Shown: positions 23,646 to 32,488, counted from the first letter of the stretch. The stretch is DNA of 64,000 nt from Spirosoma fluviale (GCF_900230225.1 NZ_OCNH01000010.1:62001-126000), one strand, 5' to 3'. Numbers and translations are program-made. The notes: generated by a model from the letters alone, not told the origin.

Positions 23646-24509
23646 ATGAAAAAACTCGTTTTCTCGTTGTATCTGGCAACGACAATTGCCCTGGGTATAA
23701 CCGATAGCGTTGCCCAGAAAGGCAAACCGCTGTATACTTTTCCGGTGGGTGTTCAGGCTTATACCTACCGCGCCAGTTTCCCTAAAGATGTTATCGCTAC
23801 GTTGGATACGATCAAGGCGCTGGGTATCACCGAAATGGAAGGCGGGGCACCCAAAGGGTTTACCGAAGCAGAGTTCAAGAAGCTGTGCGACGAACGGGGG
23901 ATCAAAATTCCGGCAACGGGCATGGGCTATGAGCAGATCGTAAAAGAGCCTATGGAAGCGGTGCAGAAAGCCAAAGCCCTGGGAGCCTCCTTTGTGATGG
24001 TCGCCTGGATTCCGCATCAGAAGGGTAATTTCTCGCTCGAAAACGCGAAGAAAGCCGTCGAGGATTTTAACCGGGTGGGCAAGACGCTGAAAGAAAACGG
24101 CATCACGTTCTGCTACCACAATCACGGCTACGAATTTCAGCCGTATCAGGATGGAACCCTGTACGACTACATCGTAAAAAATACGAATCCGGAGTACGTT
24201 TCGTTCGAAATGGATATTTTGTGGACCCAGCACGGGGGCGGTGATCCGGTTGCCTTACTGAAAAAATACGGTAGCCGATATAAGCTAATGCACCTGAAAG
24301 ACCTCAAAAAAGGTATCAAAGGTGATCTGACGGGTGGTACTCCGCCCGAAAATGACGTGACCCTCGGCGATGGACAGGTGAACATTCCCGAAATCTTACG
24401 TCTGGCCAAAAAGGCGGGTGTTAAGCATTATTTCATCGAAGACGAAAGCAACAAGGAGTACGAACAAATGCCCAAAAGCATTGCGTATCTGAAAAGCTTG
24501 AAGCAGTAA
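23646..24509 (+). CDS. exported sugar phosphate isomerase/epimerase (xylose-isomerase-like TIM barrel)
   Basis: A 287-residue protein with a signal peptide (LVFSLYLATTIALGITDSVAQ). The rest is a single TIM-barrel domain of the AP-endonuclease 2 / xylose isomerase-like fold: GVQAYTYR, LGITEMEGG, CYHNHGYEF, FEMDILWTQHGG, KYGSRYKLMHLKDLKKG and KHYFIEDES. Conserved His and Glu would bind a divalent metal. In Bacteroidota, exported members of this group are annotated as sugar phosphate isomerases but the true reaction is mostly unknown. A terminator hairpin follows (24530-24566). A second, longer member with a Tat-like signal occurs at 39120-40160, so the window holds two paralogues. Confidence 0.86.
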   Translation: MKKLVFSLYLATTIALGITDSVAQKGKPLYTFPVGVQAYTYRASFPKDVIATLDTIKALGITEMEGGAPKGFTEAEFKKLCDERGIKIPATGMGYEQIVKEPMEAVQKAKALGASFVMVAWIPHQKGNFSLENAKKAVEDFNRVGKTLKENGITFCYHNHGYEFQPYQDGTLYDYIVKNTNPEYVSFEMDILWTQHGGGDPVALLKKYGSRYKLMHLKDLKKGIKGDLTGGTPPENDVTLGDGQVNIPEILRLAKKAGVKHYFIEDESNKEYEQMPKSIAYLKSLKQ

Positions 24510-24529
24510 GTCAATAATCTATCAAGGTT

Positions 24530-24566
24530 AAAAGGGCAGTTGATCAGGATGGTCAGCTGCCCTTTT
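24530..24566. terminator. terminator hairpin between convergent genes
   Basis: AAAAGGGCAG pairs with CTGCCCTTTT (10 bp), with a 17-base loop and a T5 run, 20 bases after the sugar isomerase stop and three before the end of the convergent outer-membrane deacylase gene. Canonical bidirectional arrangement. Confidence 0.75.
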
Positions 24567-24568
24567 TG

Positions 24569-25651
24569 TTAGAATCGTACCCCCATCCGCAAATCGAATC
24601 CCTCGGCTACGTTGAGTCTGGCCCGGAGGCCAACACCTACCAGATAGTGATTCCGCACCGTATACAATAGCTGGTATCGTTGAAAAAGACGGCCGTCGGG
24701 CAGGGCCGCTGGTTGTACGAGGTTCCAGCCCAGATGCGTTGTGAACGTGTACCGGCCAAGCCACAACTCGTAGCCACCCAGCAAACCCAGTTGACGATGA
24801 TTGGTCAGCTTGTTCTCCCGGCGGAGCTGTTCCCGAATATAGCCATCGTCCACAAACTCCAGTCCACCCGTGAAGGCATGAAACCGGCTGATGCGGTACC
24901 CGGCCGTAGCCGAAAAGCCCCATAGCCACCCGACCGTTTCCGGCAGAATATCCGTTTGGGGTAGCGTTCGTACCGAGCCAAACGCCATCACCCGCTTCGT
25001 AAATCGGTTGTTAACCGTTGGTTTTGGCCAGTAAGCCGGATTGGGTAAAGGCGCTGGATTGGTTATATACACTAGTCCCAGCCCCAGCGTAGGAAAATTC
25101 ATACCCCGGTTGGGCTGCCGGATACCGCCATTGGAAATATGGTTATAACTGGCCGTTAGCGATGCGTGTATATGCTGCGTCAGTCGGTGATGGGCGTTGA
25201 CAGAGAGGGCCAGCATGCCACTCAGTGGTGAGCCAAAAAATGTATTCCCGGGGTTCGATTCGGCATCATATACCCGCGTGATGTAGGCCAGACCCGCCGT
25301 TGCCCTCAGTGAAAAATAGAGTGGTTTCCGGTGCCGGATCAGCGGCTCGAAATACCCGCCCAGCCCCACTGTCCGGCCCAATTCGGCAGGATTATTAAAT
25401 GCCACATAATTAACGTAAGCACCTGTACGGGCAAAGCAGTTACAGCGCTCATAAGCCGCCCGGTTGAAGGTTGTTCGGCTATAGGTTAATTCTGCTCCAA
25501 CGGGTCGGGTTTGCGAAATGGCTTTCAAATCGGGAGCATGCGGAATGATAAAGCCGGTATACGCCTGTACACCGATTTGCTGTCGTACCGAATCACCTAT
25601 CGGTGGCTGTATTACCGGCCAAAGCCCACTTAGTAGTATCAATAGATTCAT
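24569..25651 (-). CDS. acyloxyacyl hydrolase / PagL-like lipid A deacylase
   Basis: A 360-residue outer-membrane protein with a signal peptide. The PagL-type active-site region is visible: SLTASYNHISNGGIRQPNRG, where the His-Ser of NHISNGG and a following N/G-rich turn align with the His-Ser motif of PagL, and the C-terminus ends in a phenylalanine (DLRMGVRF), the usual outer-membrane barrel signature. PagL removes a 3-hydroxyacyl chain from lipid A, altering immune and antibiotic properties of the outer membrane. It is about twice the length of Pseudomonas PagL, so the Bacteroidota members carry extra barrel strands or loops. The gene is divergent from isocitrate dehydrogenase. Confidence 0.78.
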   Translation of the reverse strand: MNLLILLSGLWPVIQPPIGDSVRQQIGVQAYTGFIIPHAPDLKAISQTRPVGAELTYSRTTFNRAAYERCNCFARTGAYVNYVAFNNPAELGRTVGLGGYFEPLIRHRKPLYFSLRATAGLAYITRVYDAESNPGNTFFGSPLSGMLALSVNAHHRLTQHIHASLTASYNHISNGGIRQPNRGMNFPTLGLGLVYITNPAPLPNPAYWPKPTVNNRFTKRVMAFGSVRTLPQTDILPETVGWLWGFSATAGYRISRFHAFTGGLEFVDDGYIREQLRRENKLTNHRQLGLLGGYELWLGRYTFTTHLGWNLVQPAALPDGRLFQRYQLLYTVRNHYLVGVGLRARLNVAEGFDLRMGVRF

Positions 25652-25752
25652 ACCAACACCTGTTTAGTCTGTTATCTAACACGTCAAACCGGACGAATGA
25701 ATGATCAATTATTAGCTATGCTAGTAAATTTATTAGTAAAACATTTATTTTT

Positions 25753-25767
25753 GATAGTAATACTATC
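25753..25767. promoter_or_regulatory. 15-base palindrome, likely operator upstream of icd
   Basis: GATAGTAATACTATC is a perfect 7-bp inverted repeat with a one-base centre, 18 bases upstream of the icd -7 box and in the divergent interval shared with the PagL-like gene. The position overlaps the expected -33 region, so a bound dimer would block polymerase. No regulator is identified. Confidence 0.5.
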
Positions 25768-25785
25768 ATTTGTGAAGATTAGTCT

Positions 25786-25793
25786 TACATTTG
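25786..25793 (+). promoter_or_regulatory. -7 promoter box of icd
   Basis: TACATTTG matches TAnnTTTG exactly, 22 bases before the icd start codon at 25816. A TTG occurs at 25770-25772, rather closer than the usual 17-19 bases; the palindrome lies between the two expected elements. Confidence 0.6.
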
Positions 25794-25815
25794 CCAAAAA
25801 AACACCGCATTCACT

Positions 25816-27264
25816 ATGTCTTATTCGATTCCCGTAACCGTAGCCTACGGCGATGGTATTGGTCCTGAAATTATGGAGGCAACCCTTCGCATTCTCGAAG
25901 CTGCGCAGGCCCCTCTGGCGTATGAAACGATACAAATTGGCGAAAAGGTCTATCAAAGTGGCCACTCGGCGGGTATACGGCCCGAAGCCTGGGAGTCGCT
26001 GCGTCGGACAAAGGTTTTCCTGAAAGCACCCATCACAACCCCACAGGGCGGTGGCTTCAAAAGCCTGAACGTGACAACCCGAAAAATGCTGGGTCTGTAC
26101 GCCAATGTTCGTCCGTGTATTTCCTACGCGCCTTTCGTAGCGACCAAACACCCAACTATGGATGTGGTGATTATCCGGGAAAATGAAGAAGACCTGTATG
26201 CCGGTATTGAACACCAGCAAACACCGGAAGTTGTCCAGTGCCTCAAACTCATCTCGCGGCCCGGCTGCGAAAAGATTGTGCGGTACGCGTTCAATTACGC
26301 CCGCCAATACGGTCGCTCAAAAGTGACATGCTTCACCAAAGACAACATCATGAAGCAAACGGATGGCTTGTTTCACCAGGTGTTCGATGAAATAGCCAAG
26401 GAGTATCCGGAAATTGAAGCGGAACACTGGATTGTCGACATTGGAGCCGCTAAACTGGCCGACACACCCGAAGCGTTCGATGTTATTGTGATGCCGAACC
26501 TTTACGGAGATATTCTTTCCGACGTGGCGGCTCAGATTGCCGGGTCGGTTGGGCTGGCCGGTAGCAGCAACATCGGCGAAGAAGTAGCCATGTTTGAAGC
26601 CATTCACGGATCGGCTCCCCGGCGGGCGGGTCAGAATCTGGCCAATCCATCGGGCTTATTGCTGGGGGCAATCATGATGCTGGTTCATCTGGGCGAGGGC
26701 GAGGTGGCTTCTAAAGTACACAACGCCTGGCTCAAAACGCTGGAAGACGGTATCCATACGTATGACATTTATAAAGAGTCGGTCAGTACGGAGCGCGTTG
26801 GGACAAAAGAATTTGCCGACGCGGTCATTGCCCGCATGGGGCAGTTACCCACCCAACTCAAACCCGTTCATTATGCCAGCGTGAAAGCTGAGCCAATAAA
26901 AGACAAGTTGAGCGTCCGGAAACCCGTGACGACGGAAACCGTTGGCGTCGATATTTTTCTCTACCACGAAAACCGCAATGCGGCTCTGCTGGGAGAAGAT
27001 TTGAAACAGTACATCGCCGGGCCACTGAGTTTATCCATGATTACCAACCGGGGGGTAAAAGTGTGGCCGGACGGTTTCTCCGAAACGTTCTGTACCGATC
27101 ACTGGCGTTGCCGATTCAAGGCCGGGGATGTGAAAAACGTTCGGTACGAAGAAATTCTTGCGTTGCAGAGCAAGCTCACCGAAGCCGGTTACCGCATCAT
27201 CAAGACGGAGAATCTGTGCACGTTCGATGGGCAACCAGCCTTCTCGGCGGGTCAGGGCGCTTAA
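25816..27264 (+). CDS. icd: NADP-type isocitrate dehydrogenase (Thermus-type)
   Basis: A 482-residue member of the isocitrate/isopropylmalate dehydrogenase family: VAYGDGIGPEIMEATL at the start, IIRENEEDLYAGIEH for the substrate loop, and DVIVMPNLYGDILSDVAAQ with the metal-binding Asp. The enzyme oxidises and decarboxylates isocitrate to 2-oxoglutarate in the citric acid cycle. It is longer than the common 345-residue dehydrogenases because of a C-terminal extension of about 130 residues (from KDKLSVRKPVTTETV), which is characteristic of the Thermus-type isocitrate dehydrogenases also found in Cytophagales. The NADP preference is inferred from that relation. A small gene follows 26 bases later in the same direction. 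Confidence 0.88.
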   Translation: MSYSIPVTVAYGDGIGPEIMEATLRILEAAQAPLAYETIQIGEKVYQSGHSAGIRPEAWESLRRTKVFLKAPITTPQGGGFKSLNVTTRKMLGLYANVRPCISYAPFVATKHPTMDVVIIRENEEDLYAGIEHQQTPEVVQCLKLISRPGCEKIVRYAFNYARQYGRSKVTCFTKDNIMKQTDGLFHQVFDEIAKEYPEIEAEHWIVDIGAAKLADTPEAFDVIVMPNLYGDILSDVAAQIAGSVGLAGSSNIGEEVAMFEAIHGSAPRRAGQNLANPSGLLLGAIMMLVHLGEGEVASKVHNAWLKTLEDGIHTYDIYKESVSTERVGTKEFADAVIARMGQLPTQLKPVHYASVKAEPIKDKLSVRKPVTTETVGVDIFLYHENRNAALLGEDLKQYIAGPLSLSMITNRGVKVWPDGFSETFCTDHWRCRFKAGDVKNVRYEEILALQSKLTEAGYRIIKTENLCTFDGQPAFSAGQGA

Positions 27265-27290
27265 GTAATCACTCTTTTTAGCAGAAAAAT

Positions 27291-27569
27291 ATGTCTGAGT
27301 CAATACAATTGAAGGTCATGAACGGCCGCTTTAACCCCGAGGAGGCCACGCCTATCCTTACGGGAATCATCAATGCTAAGTTACAGCATCATGCCCGTAA
27401 AATTTCCCTGCACGACCAGACGGAAGAGGGCATAAAAGCGTCGGAAAACCGAATTAAGCAGCTTGAAGAGGACTTGCGGCAGTCTCTTCGTTTCCTGCGG
27501 GAAGCGGCACAGCGAGGCAGCCGGGTGGATATTGATGGCGTCCTGACCATCAGGGAAGTTCCACAATAG
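27291..27569 (+). CDS. small hypothetical coiled-coil protein
   Basis: I do not recognise this 92-residue protein. It begins SESIQLKVMNGRFNPEEATPI, and residues 45-70 (SENRIKQLEEDLRQSLRFLREA) form a likely coiled coil. No signal peptide or membrane helix. It starts 26 bases after icd, so it is probably translated from the same transcript and could be an accessory or unrelated passenger. Composition is normal for the genome and the frame is uninterrupted, so it is a credible gene. No function is proposed. Confidence 0.6.
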   Translation: MSESIQLKVMNGRFNPEEATPILTGIINAKLQHHARKISLHDQTEEGIKASENRIKQLEEDLRQSLRFLREAAQRGSRVDIDGVLTIREVPQ

Positions 27570-27741
27570 GAAAACCCTGTTATGGGGGTCAGGCGACCTG
27601 CTTTACCAACGGATCACTATACCTATATTTTATATGATCGCCTGCTATAGGTCCGAATGACGTAATGACTGCCTTTCGGATAAGTACCATACTGACTGTT
27701 TGCACGTTAGTCGGGCCTGTAGCTATTTTAACATTGAGTTA

Positions 27742-27786
27742 ACAGCACGGTTGGTAGCGTTGTATGACGATGCCGTACCGTGCTGT
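27742..27786. terminator. hairpin downstream of the beta-lactamase-fold gene
   Basis: ACAGCACGGT pairs with ACCGTGCTGT (10 bp) around a 25-base loop, 21 bases beyond the stop codon of the minus-strand gene at 27808. Likely its terminator. The rest of 27570-27807 shows no gene or recognised signal. Confidence 0.5.
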
Positions 27787-27807
27787 AATTTTGTATGACC
27801 GAAAACA

Positions 27808-28911
27808 TTACCGGCCCGTGTTCGACATAATGGCTGGCTGGTATAAAAAATAGTCATAAATAGAGCGGGCAGCATGGGCAATGGTCTGTTCCCGCTCGGC
27901 GAGGGGCATGGGCGAATCGCCGACGAAAACGGCAATGGCAATATGACCCGCATCGCCCGGCAGGGTGATGATGCCCACGTCGTCGGTTGCGCTGCCATCC
28001 AGCGAGCCCGTTTTATGGGCGATGATGGTGTTGGGTGGCAGGTACCCTTTGAGTCGGGCGGCACCACCCCGGCAGCGTTCCATCACGCCCAGCAACAACG
28101 CCCGGCTTTCGGGTTTGAGAGCCGTTCCGCGGTAAATCTGTGTCAGCAAGTTGACCATCGCATCGGGCGTTGAGGTATCGCGTGGGTCCGTTTTGAGTCG
28201 GGCTGCTGCGGCTCGTCTTGTTTCCGGCGTCGTGGTGCTGTCCAGTTTTGCGTAAAATCCGACCGTCCATTTATCGGAAGGGGGCAACGTAATGCCTTCC
28301 AGATCAGCGATCAGCTGGATAATCGTCCGGTCGACGGACATGCCCTGAATACCCAGTGTCCTGACCCGATTCTGAACGGCTTCGGTGCCGCCCACCAGCC
28401 GAAGGAGAATATCGGTGGCCGAGTTGTCACTGATCACCATCATCAATTCCAGCAGATTTTGAACGGACAACTGAACGCCGGGTTTGGCAAACAGAACGTC
28501 AAGCGTACCACTGCCCGGATGCAGGTCGGACGGTTGCAGGTCCACCATCGTCATCAGCGACAACTTACCCTGCTCGATCAGCGTGAACAACTGCACCGCA
28601 ATGGCAATCTTCACGGTACTCGCCATCGGGAACCGCTCCTGTAGATTCAAACTTACTTGCTTTCCTGATTCGAGGTGCAACGCGCAAATGCCCACTTTGG
28701 CTTTGGCAATTGCTGCAATACGATTCAGTTCCTGCTCCAGCCGTTGCGCGGCTACATCTTTTTTGCCGGGCTGTGCCATGCCCGACAGATTGACTAACAG
28801 CAGTAAACTAGCGAGCCAGAAAGCAGATTTTAGAAACAATAGATTTATGAAGAGTGGGCGATATGACTTGTCGTGTTTATATTGCTTCATATACATTTTT
28901 GTTAAAAACAC
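27808..28911 (-). CDS. class A beta-lactamase-fold serine hydrolase with atypical omega loop
   Basis: A 367-residue exported protein (alternative start at 28890). The three core beta-lactamase motifs are present: STVK (Ser98-Lys101), SDN (161-163) and HKTG (299-302). However, VDRTI (193-197) occupies the position where class A enzymes have xDRxE-x-x-LN, so the deacylating glutamate is replaced by isoleucine, and about 35 extra residues separate this from DPRDTSTPDAM (the end of the usual omega loop). Such a protein may hydrolyse penicillins poorly, use another base, or be a penicillin-binding or esterase-like relative. The signal region is preceded by a cytoplasmic N-terminal stretch of about 25 residues, so it could be membrane-anchored. 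Confidence 0.7.
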   Translation of the reverse strand: MFLTKMYMKQYKHDKSYRPLFINLLFLKSAFWLASLLLLVNLSGMAQPGKKDVAAQRLEQELNRIAAIAKAKVGICALHLESGKQVSLNLQERFPMASTVKIAIAVQLFTLIEQGKLSLMTMVDLQPSDLHPGSGTLDVLFAKPGVQLSVQNLLELMMVISDNSATDILLRLVGGTEAVQNRVRTLGIQGMSVDRTIIQLIADLEGITLPPSDKWTVGFYAKLDSTTTPETRRAAAARLKTDPRDTSTPDAMVNLLTQIYRGTALKPESRALLLGVMERCRGGAARLKGYLPPNTIIAHKTGSLDGSATDDVGIITLPGDAGHIAIAVFVGDSPMPLAEREQTIAHAARSIYDYFLYQPAIMSNTGR

Positions 28912-28996
28912 ATTGTAGGCCGGATGCTACGGGTTGGGGGTCATTTCATCAATTGGGGGTGTTGCCCCTTGTCGAACTACTAAACAGAATCTGTCC

Positions 28997-29956
28997 ATGT
29001 CTCGTATAGTACTCATTGTTCTTGTTTGTTATACTTCTCTGGCTTTTGCCCAAACGAAACCTGTCATCTCAACAATCGATATCACCAATTTCTGGCTTGC
29101 GTTTGATCAGGTTCAAAACGAATCCGATTCGGCTAAAGCCGTAGCGATTATCAAGTCGAGCTATGTTGACCAGGCAACGAAAGGTTTACACTACTTTATC
29201 CAAAGCAGGCATTTTAAGCCTGTCGAATGGTATCAAATGATTAAGTCTTATCCCAAGTATCTGACCTCTATTCGACCAAATACATTGCGGTTAGCAACGC
29301 AGGAGGTACAGTTCAACGAAGTGCTGAATCACTTTGCCCAACTTTATCCAGCCTTCAAACAACCATCCATTTACTTTTGCATAGGCACCTTGTCGACGGG
29401 TGGGACAACCAAAAATGGACAAATTCTTATTGGAACAGAAATCTTAATTGGCGACAGCACCTCCAATGCTTCGGAGTTACCCGCTTTCTTTAAAAGTCTT
29501 TTGTATAGCTCGCCCACCAAAATGCTTTATCTGGTCGCTCATGAAGCCGTACATACGCAGCAAAAAACTCATGGCTACGGCATGAAAACCCCTTTGCTGG
29601 GTCATGCGCTTCTGGAGGGATCATGCGATTTTATGGCGGAACTGTTGCTGGAGCGTCCAGTCGATTTTCTGCCTTATATAAACTACGGCAAAACGAAACG
29701 ACAGGCGCTGTGGCAGCAGTTTAGCAAAGACCTTTATTCGACGTCATCGGATACCCGCGACCAGTGGTTTTACAATTCCCTGGATTACCCGGTTGGCCAA
29801 GGCGACCTGGGCTACTTCATCGGGTACGAAATAGCTAAACGCTATTACCTGAATGCAAGAGACAAAAAAAAAGCGATCAAAGACATTCTCTCGATTGATT
29901 GTAACAGCCCAAAAAAAGTAAAGAAGTTTCTGGCTAAATCCGGTTTCAACGGTTGA
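28997..29956 (+). CDS. exported zincin-like protease (DUF2268 / GldB-like)
   Basis: The start at ATG 28997 gives a 319-residue protein with a clean signal peptide (SRIVLIVLVCYTSLAFA); the frame is open 21 codons upstream but those lack a signal. A zincin motif HEAVHTQQ occurs at about residues 182-189, followed by GHALLEGSCDFMAELLLE, whose Glu is a likely third metal ligand. The pattern resembles DUF2268-type predicted zinc proteases and the Bacteroidota gliding-related GldB family, both of which have this HExxH...EGxxDF arrangement. Function is not established. It is divergent from the beta-lactamase-fold gene, with 85 bases between starts. Confidence 0.65.
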   Translation: MSRIVLIVLVCYTSLAFAQTKPVISTIDITNFWLAFDQVQNESDSAKAVAIIKSSYVDQATKGLHYFIQSRHFKPVEWYQMIKSYPKYLTSIRPNTLRLATQEVQFNEVLNHFAQLYPAFKQPSIYFCIGTLSTGGTTKNGQILIGTEILIGDSTSNASELPAFFKSLLYSSPTKMLYLVAHEAVHTQQKTHGYGMKTPLLGHALLEGSCDFMAELLLERPVDFLPYINYGKTKRQALWQQFSKDLYSTSSDTRDQWFYNSLDYPVGQGDLGYFIGYEIAKRYYLNARDKKKAIKDILSIDCNSPKKVKKFLAKSGFNG

Positions 29957-29975
29957 CCAAAACCAGAGTAAATGC

Positions 29976-31157
29976 TTATAAAATTGCCAGCGCCTGCTCT
30001 AAATCCGTTAGCAGATCGTTTACGTTCTCAATGCCAACGGAATAACGAATCAGGCTTTCGGGAATGCCTAACTGTCGACGCTGTTCTTCGGTCAACTCTA
30101 CATGGCTGGTAGTTCGGGGTGGCCCGGCCAATGTGCTCACCGAGCCGAGGCTGGCGGCTAGATGCACAAACTGGAGTTTCGGCAAAAACTTTTTGACCTG
30201 ATCGTAGTCGCCATCCAGCGAGAAACTCATGATTCCCCCAAAACCGGACATCTGTGCTTTGGCAATATCATGACCGGGGTGCGTTTCCAGTCCCGGATAA
30301 AAAACATCCCTGACCTTTGGGTGCGCCTTCAGATACCGTGCGATGGTCAGGGCTGACGCGTTCTGCCGCTCAATGCGCAGTTCCAGCGTTTTCATGCCCC
30401 GCGCGATCATGTACGCGGCATCGGCCTGAATGCTGGCTCCGTTGATTTCGCGAAACTGGAATACTTTACTCACCAGCTCTTTACTGCCGCACAGGACCCC
30501 GCCCATGGCATCGGAGTGGCCGCCGAGGAACTTGGTCGCGCTATGTAATACCAGGTCGGCACCCAGGGCTAGCGGGTTTTGGTTGATGGGCGTGGCGAAG
30601 GTGTTATCGACAACCGTTACGGCCCCCACTTTTTTAGCGGCAGCGGCCAGTCGCGCTATATCGACAACTTTCAGGGTGGGGTTAGTGGGCGTTTCGAGGT
30701 AGAGCACATCGCATCCTTTGGCAACTTCGGCTTCGATCTGGTCGAAATTCGTGGTATCGCACAGGGTAACGTTGACCCCATAGCGAGGAAGAAAGTCAAG
30801 GAAAAGTCGGCTGGTACCGCCGTAGGTATCGTTGAGGGATACCACCCGTTTCCCCGGACCCAGCAGCGCAAACAGGGTGTTGCTGATGGCCCCCATACCG
30901 GTGGCAAAGGCCGTGGCGGCTTCGGCCCCTTCCAGAATCCGGATTTTTTCTTCGAGTACGTGAACGGTCGGGTTGGTGTTGCGGCTGTAGATGAAGCCAT
31001 CGGCTTTGCCCAGGGCTACTTCATGCCATTCATCCAGATCATGGTAGGCGAAGGCAACGCTTTTGACGATGGGTGTGGTAACGGCCCCGTTGGGTAAGGG
31101 GTCGGTTTCGCCCGCCCAGACGGAGGCTGTACTTTTCTCGTATTTCGAAAAATCCAT
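29976..31157 (-). CDS. trans-sulfuration PLP enzyme (cystathionine gamma-synthase family)
   Basis: A 393-residue cytoplasmic enzyme of the Cys/Met metabolism PLP family. The PLP lysine is in LHSATKFLGGHSD (Lys209), and SRNTNPTVHVLEEKI and ETPTNPTLKVVDI are family landmarks, with VDNTFATP near 183-190. Members make cystathionine, sulfhydrylate homoserine esters, or cleave cystathionine or methionine. Which reaction applies here cannot be read from sequence; Bacteroidota proteins of this length are usually annotated as cystathionine gamma-synthase. It converges, 19 bases away, with the GldB-like protease gene. The gap upstream (31158-31372) shows AT-rich sequence without a convincing gene. Confidence 0.82.
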   Translation of the reverse strand: MDFSKYEKSTASVWAGETDPLPNGAVTTPIVKSVAFAYHDLDEWHEVALGKADGFIYSRNTNPTVHVLEEKIRILEGAEAATAFATGMGAISNTLFALLGPGKRVVSLNDTYGGTSRLFLDFLPRYGVNVTLCDTTNFDQIEAEVAKGCDVLYLETPTNPTLKVVDIARLAAAAKKVGAVTVVDNTFATPINQNPLALGADLVLHSATKFLGGHSDAMGGVLCGSKELVSKVFQFREINGASIQADAAYMIARGMKTLELRIERQNASALTIARYLKAHPKVRDVFYPGLETHPGHDIAKAQMSGFGGIMSFSLDGDYDQVKKFLPKLQFVHLAASLGSVSTLAGPPRTTSHVELTEEQRRQLGIPESLIRYSVGIENVNDLLTDLEQALAIL

Positions 31158-31372
31158 TAGTGTAAGGTTATGTCACAGAGATTCGCAGAGAAAAAAAGAG
31201 ATGCACAGAGGTATTTTTCGCTTCACGGTTTGGTGGTTCGTGGGAGGAGTTTTTATCACTGTTGCACTATGCTTTTTTTTTATTGCCGGAAATCAATAAC
31301 TGAAGGGTTGGAAAAACCAATTCTTGGAAATGAGTTGATCAGGAAGTAATAATACAGAAAAAAACGAAGGGC

Positions 31373-32488
31373 TTAGTCCGTTATGTGCTCCTTCAGGCAT
31401 TGGTCTATGTTTTGCAAGCCGGTTCGTAGCTCGTCGGCGGTGGGGTAGCCGAAGCCAATGCGCATGTAGATTTTGTCCTGCTCGAACCAGTGTCCCGGCC
31501 CTACGATGGTTTCGTAAGTCGTATAAAGAGATTCATAAAAACCTTTGATGTTGAGGGAGTAGTTGGCTTTCAGGCGCGGAAAGCAGACGACTCCGGCCGT
31601 TGGCTCCACCCATTCCAGATAGGGCGTTTGGGCGAAGAATTGCTGAGTAATCGCAAAGTTTGCGCGGATATGCCGGTGAGCTTCGGTAAGTCGGGTGGTC
31701 TGATGCTGTAACATGTGCAGGGCAATCTGTTCATCCACCACCGAGTTGGTAATCATAATCTGCTCCTTTGCCGCCAGAAACCGATGCATGAGCGACGCAT
31801 CCCGGCAGATGATCCACCCGATGCGAATACCCGGCACGCCGAATGCTTTCGACAGCGAACTCACCGAAATCACATGCTTACTTTTCTCGGCCAGATAGGG
31901 GAGACGTGTTGTCTGGAAATTCAGGTAACGGTAGGTTTCGTCAACCAGCAGGTAGCAATTGTACTCTTCTGCCAGAGCGATCAGTTCGTTCAGAGTAGTC
32001 TCAGGAATGACCGTGCCCGTGGGATTGTGCGGGTTGGTAATGCTGATGAGCCGGGTGTTGTGCTGAATAGCCTGCCGGATTTGATCGACGTTGAGGGCAA
32101 ACTGCTCGTCAAACGTGAGGTCGATCAGGCTCATGTCGCAGTTGATGGCCCGTGGAGTTTCGAGGTTGGTAGCGTAGTTGGGACGCACCACAATGAGGTG
32201 GTCGTGTTCGCTGAGCAGGGTGGTGGCAATGATGAACAACGCCGTAGCGGCACCGCTGCATACCAGCACATCGTCGGGTTTCAGCAGGGCACTCTCGCTG
32301 GCCAGGCAGTCGAGCAGATCCGGGTGGCCCCGGTGGTGGCCGTAACTCAGGACAAGCTGGCCCAGATCGAGGTTCAGTTCACGCAGTTGAATGTCGCGTA
32401 CCGAACTTTCGGCCAGATTATACTTGATCGTCGAATAGCCGACCTCTTCCGGCGATTCAATTTCGATAGGCATTCGGGTGTAGCGCAT
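31373..32488 (-). CDS. class I/II pyridoxal-phosphate aminotransferase
   Basis: From ATG 32488 this is a 371-residue fold-type I aminotransferase; the open frame extends 47 codons upstream but those residues lack family features. Landmarks: SITNPHNPTGTVIP (Asn155, substrate loop), LVDETYRYL (Asp183 binding the pyridine nitrogen), SVSSLSKAFGVPGIRIGW (PLP lysine 214). The domain order is complete. The donor and acceptor are unknown; the NxxNPTG motif and a short N-terminus are typical of aspartate- and branched-chain-like subgroups. A 321-base gap (32489-32809) separates it from the divergent outer-membrane protein; it holds both promoters, with TATACTTA near 32670 a possible -7 box. Confidence 0.83.
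   Translation of the reverse strand: MRYTRMPIEIESPEEVGYSTIKYNLAESSVRDIQLRELNLDLGQLVLSYGHHRGHPDLLDCLASESALLKPDDVLVCSGAATALFIIATTLLSEHDHLIVVRPNYATNLETPRAINCDMSLIDLTFDEQFALNVDQIRQAIQHNTRLISITNPHNPTGTVIPETTLNELIALAEEYNCYLLVDETYRYLNFQTTRLPYLAEKSKHVISVSSLSKAFGVPGIRIGWIICRDASLMHRFLAAKEQIMITNSVVDEQIALHMLQHQTTRLTEAHRHIRANFAITQQFFAQTPYLEWVEPTAGVVCFPRLKANYSLNIKGFYESLYTTYETIVGPGHWFEQDKIYMRIGFGYPTADELRTGLQNIDQCLKEHITD

Noticed and set aside
31201-31299. Short + strand frame with a hydrophobic stretch (MHRGIFRFTVWWFVGGVFITV) between the trans-sulfuration and aminotransferase genes
   Set aside because: Only 32 residues, preceded by CACAGAG-type short repeats and lacking promoter or conserved context. A chance hydrophobic frame in AT-rich sequence is more likely.
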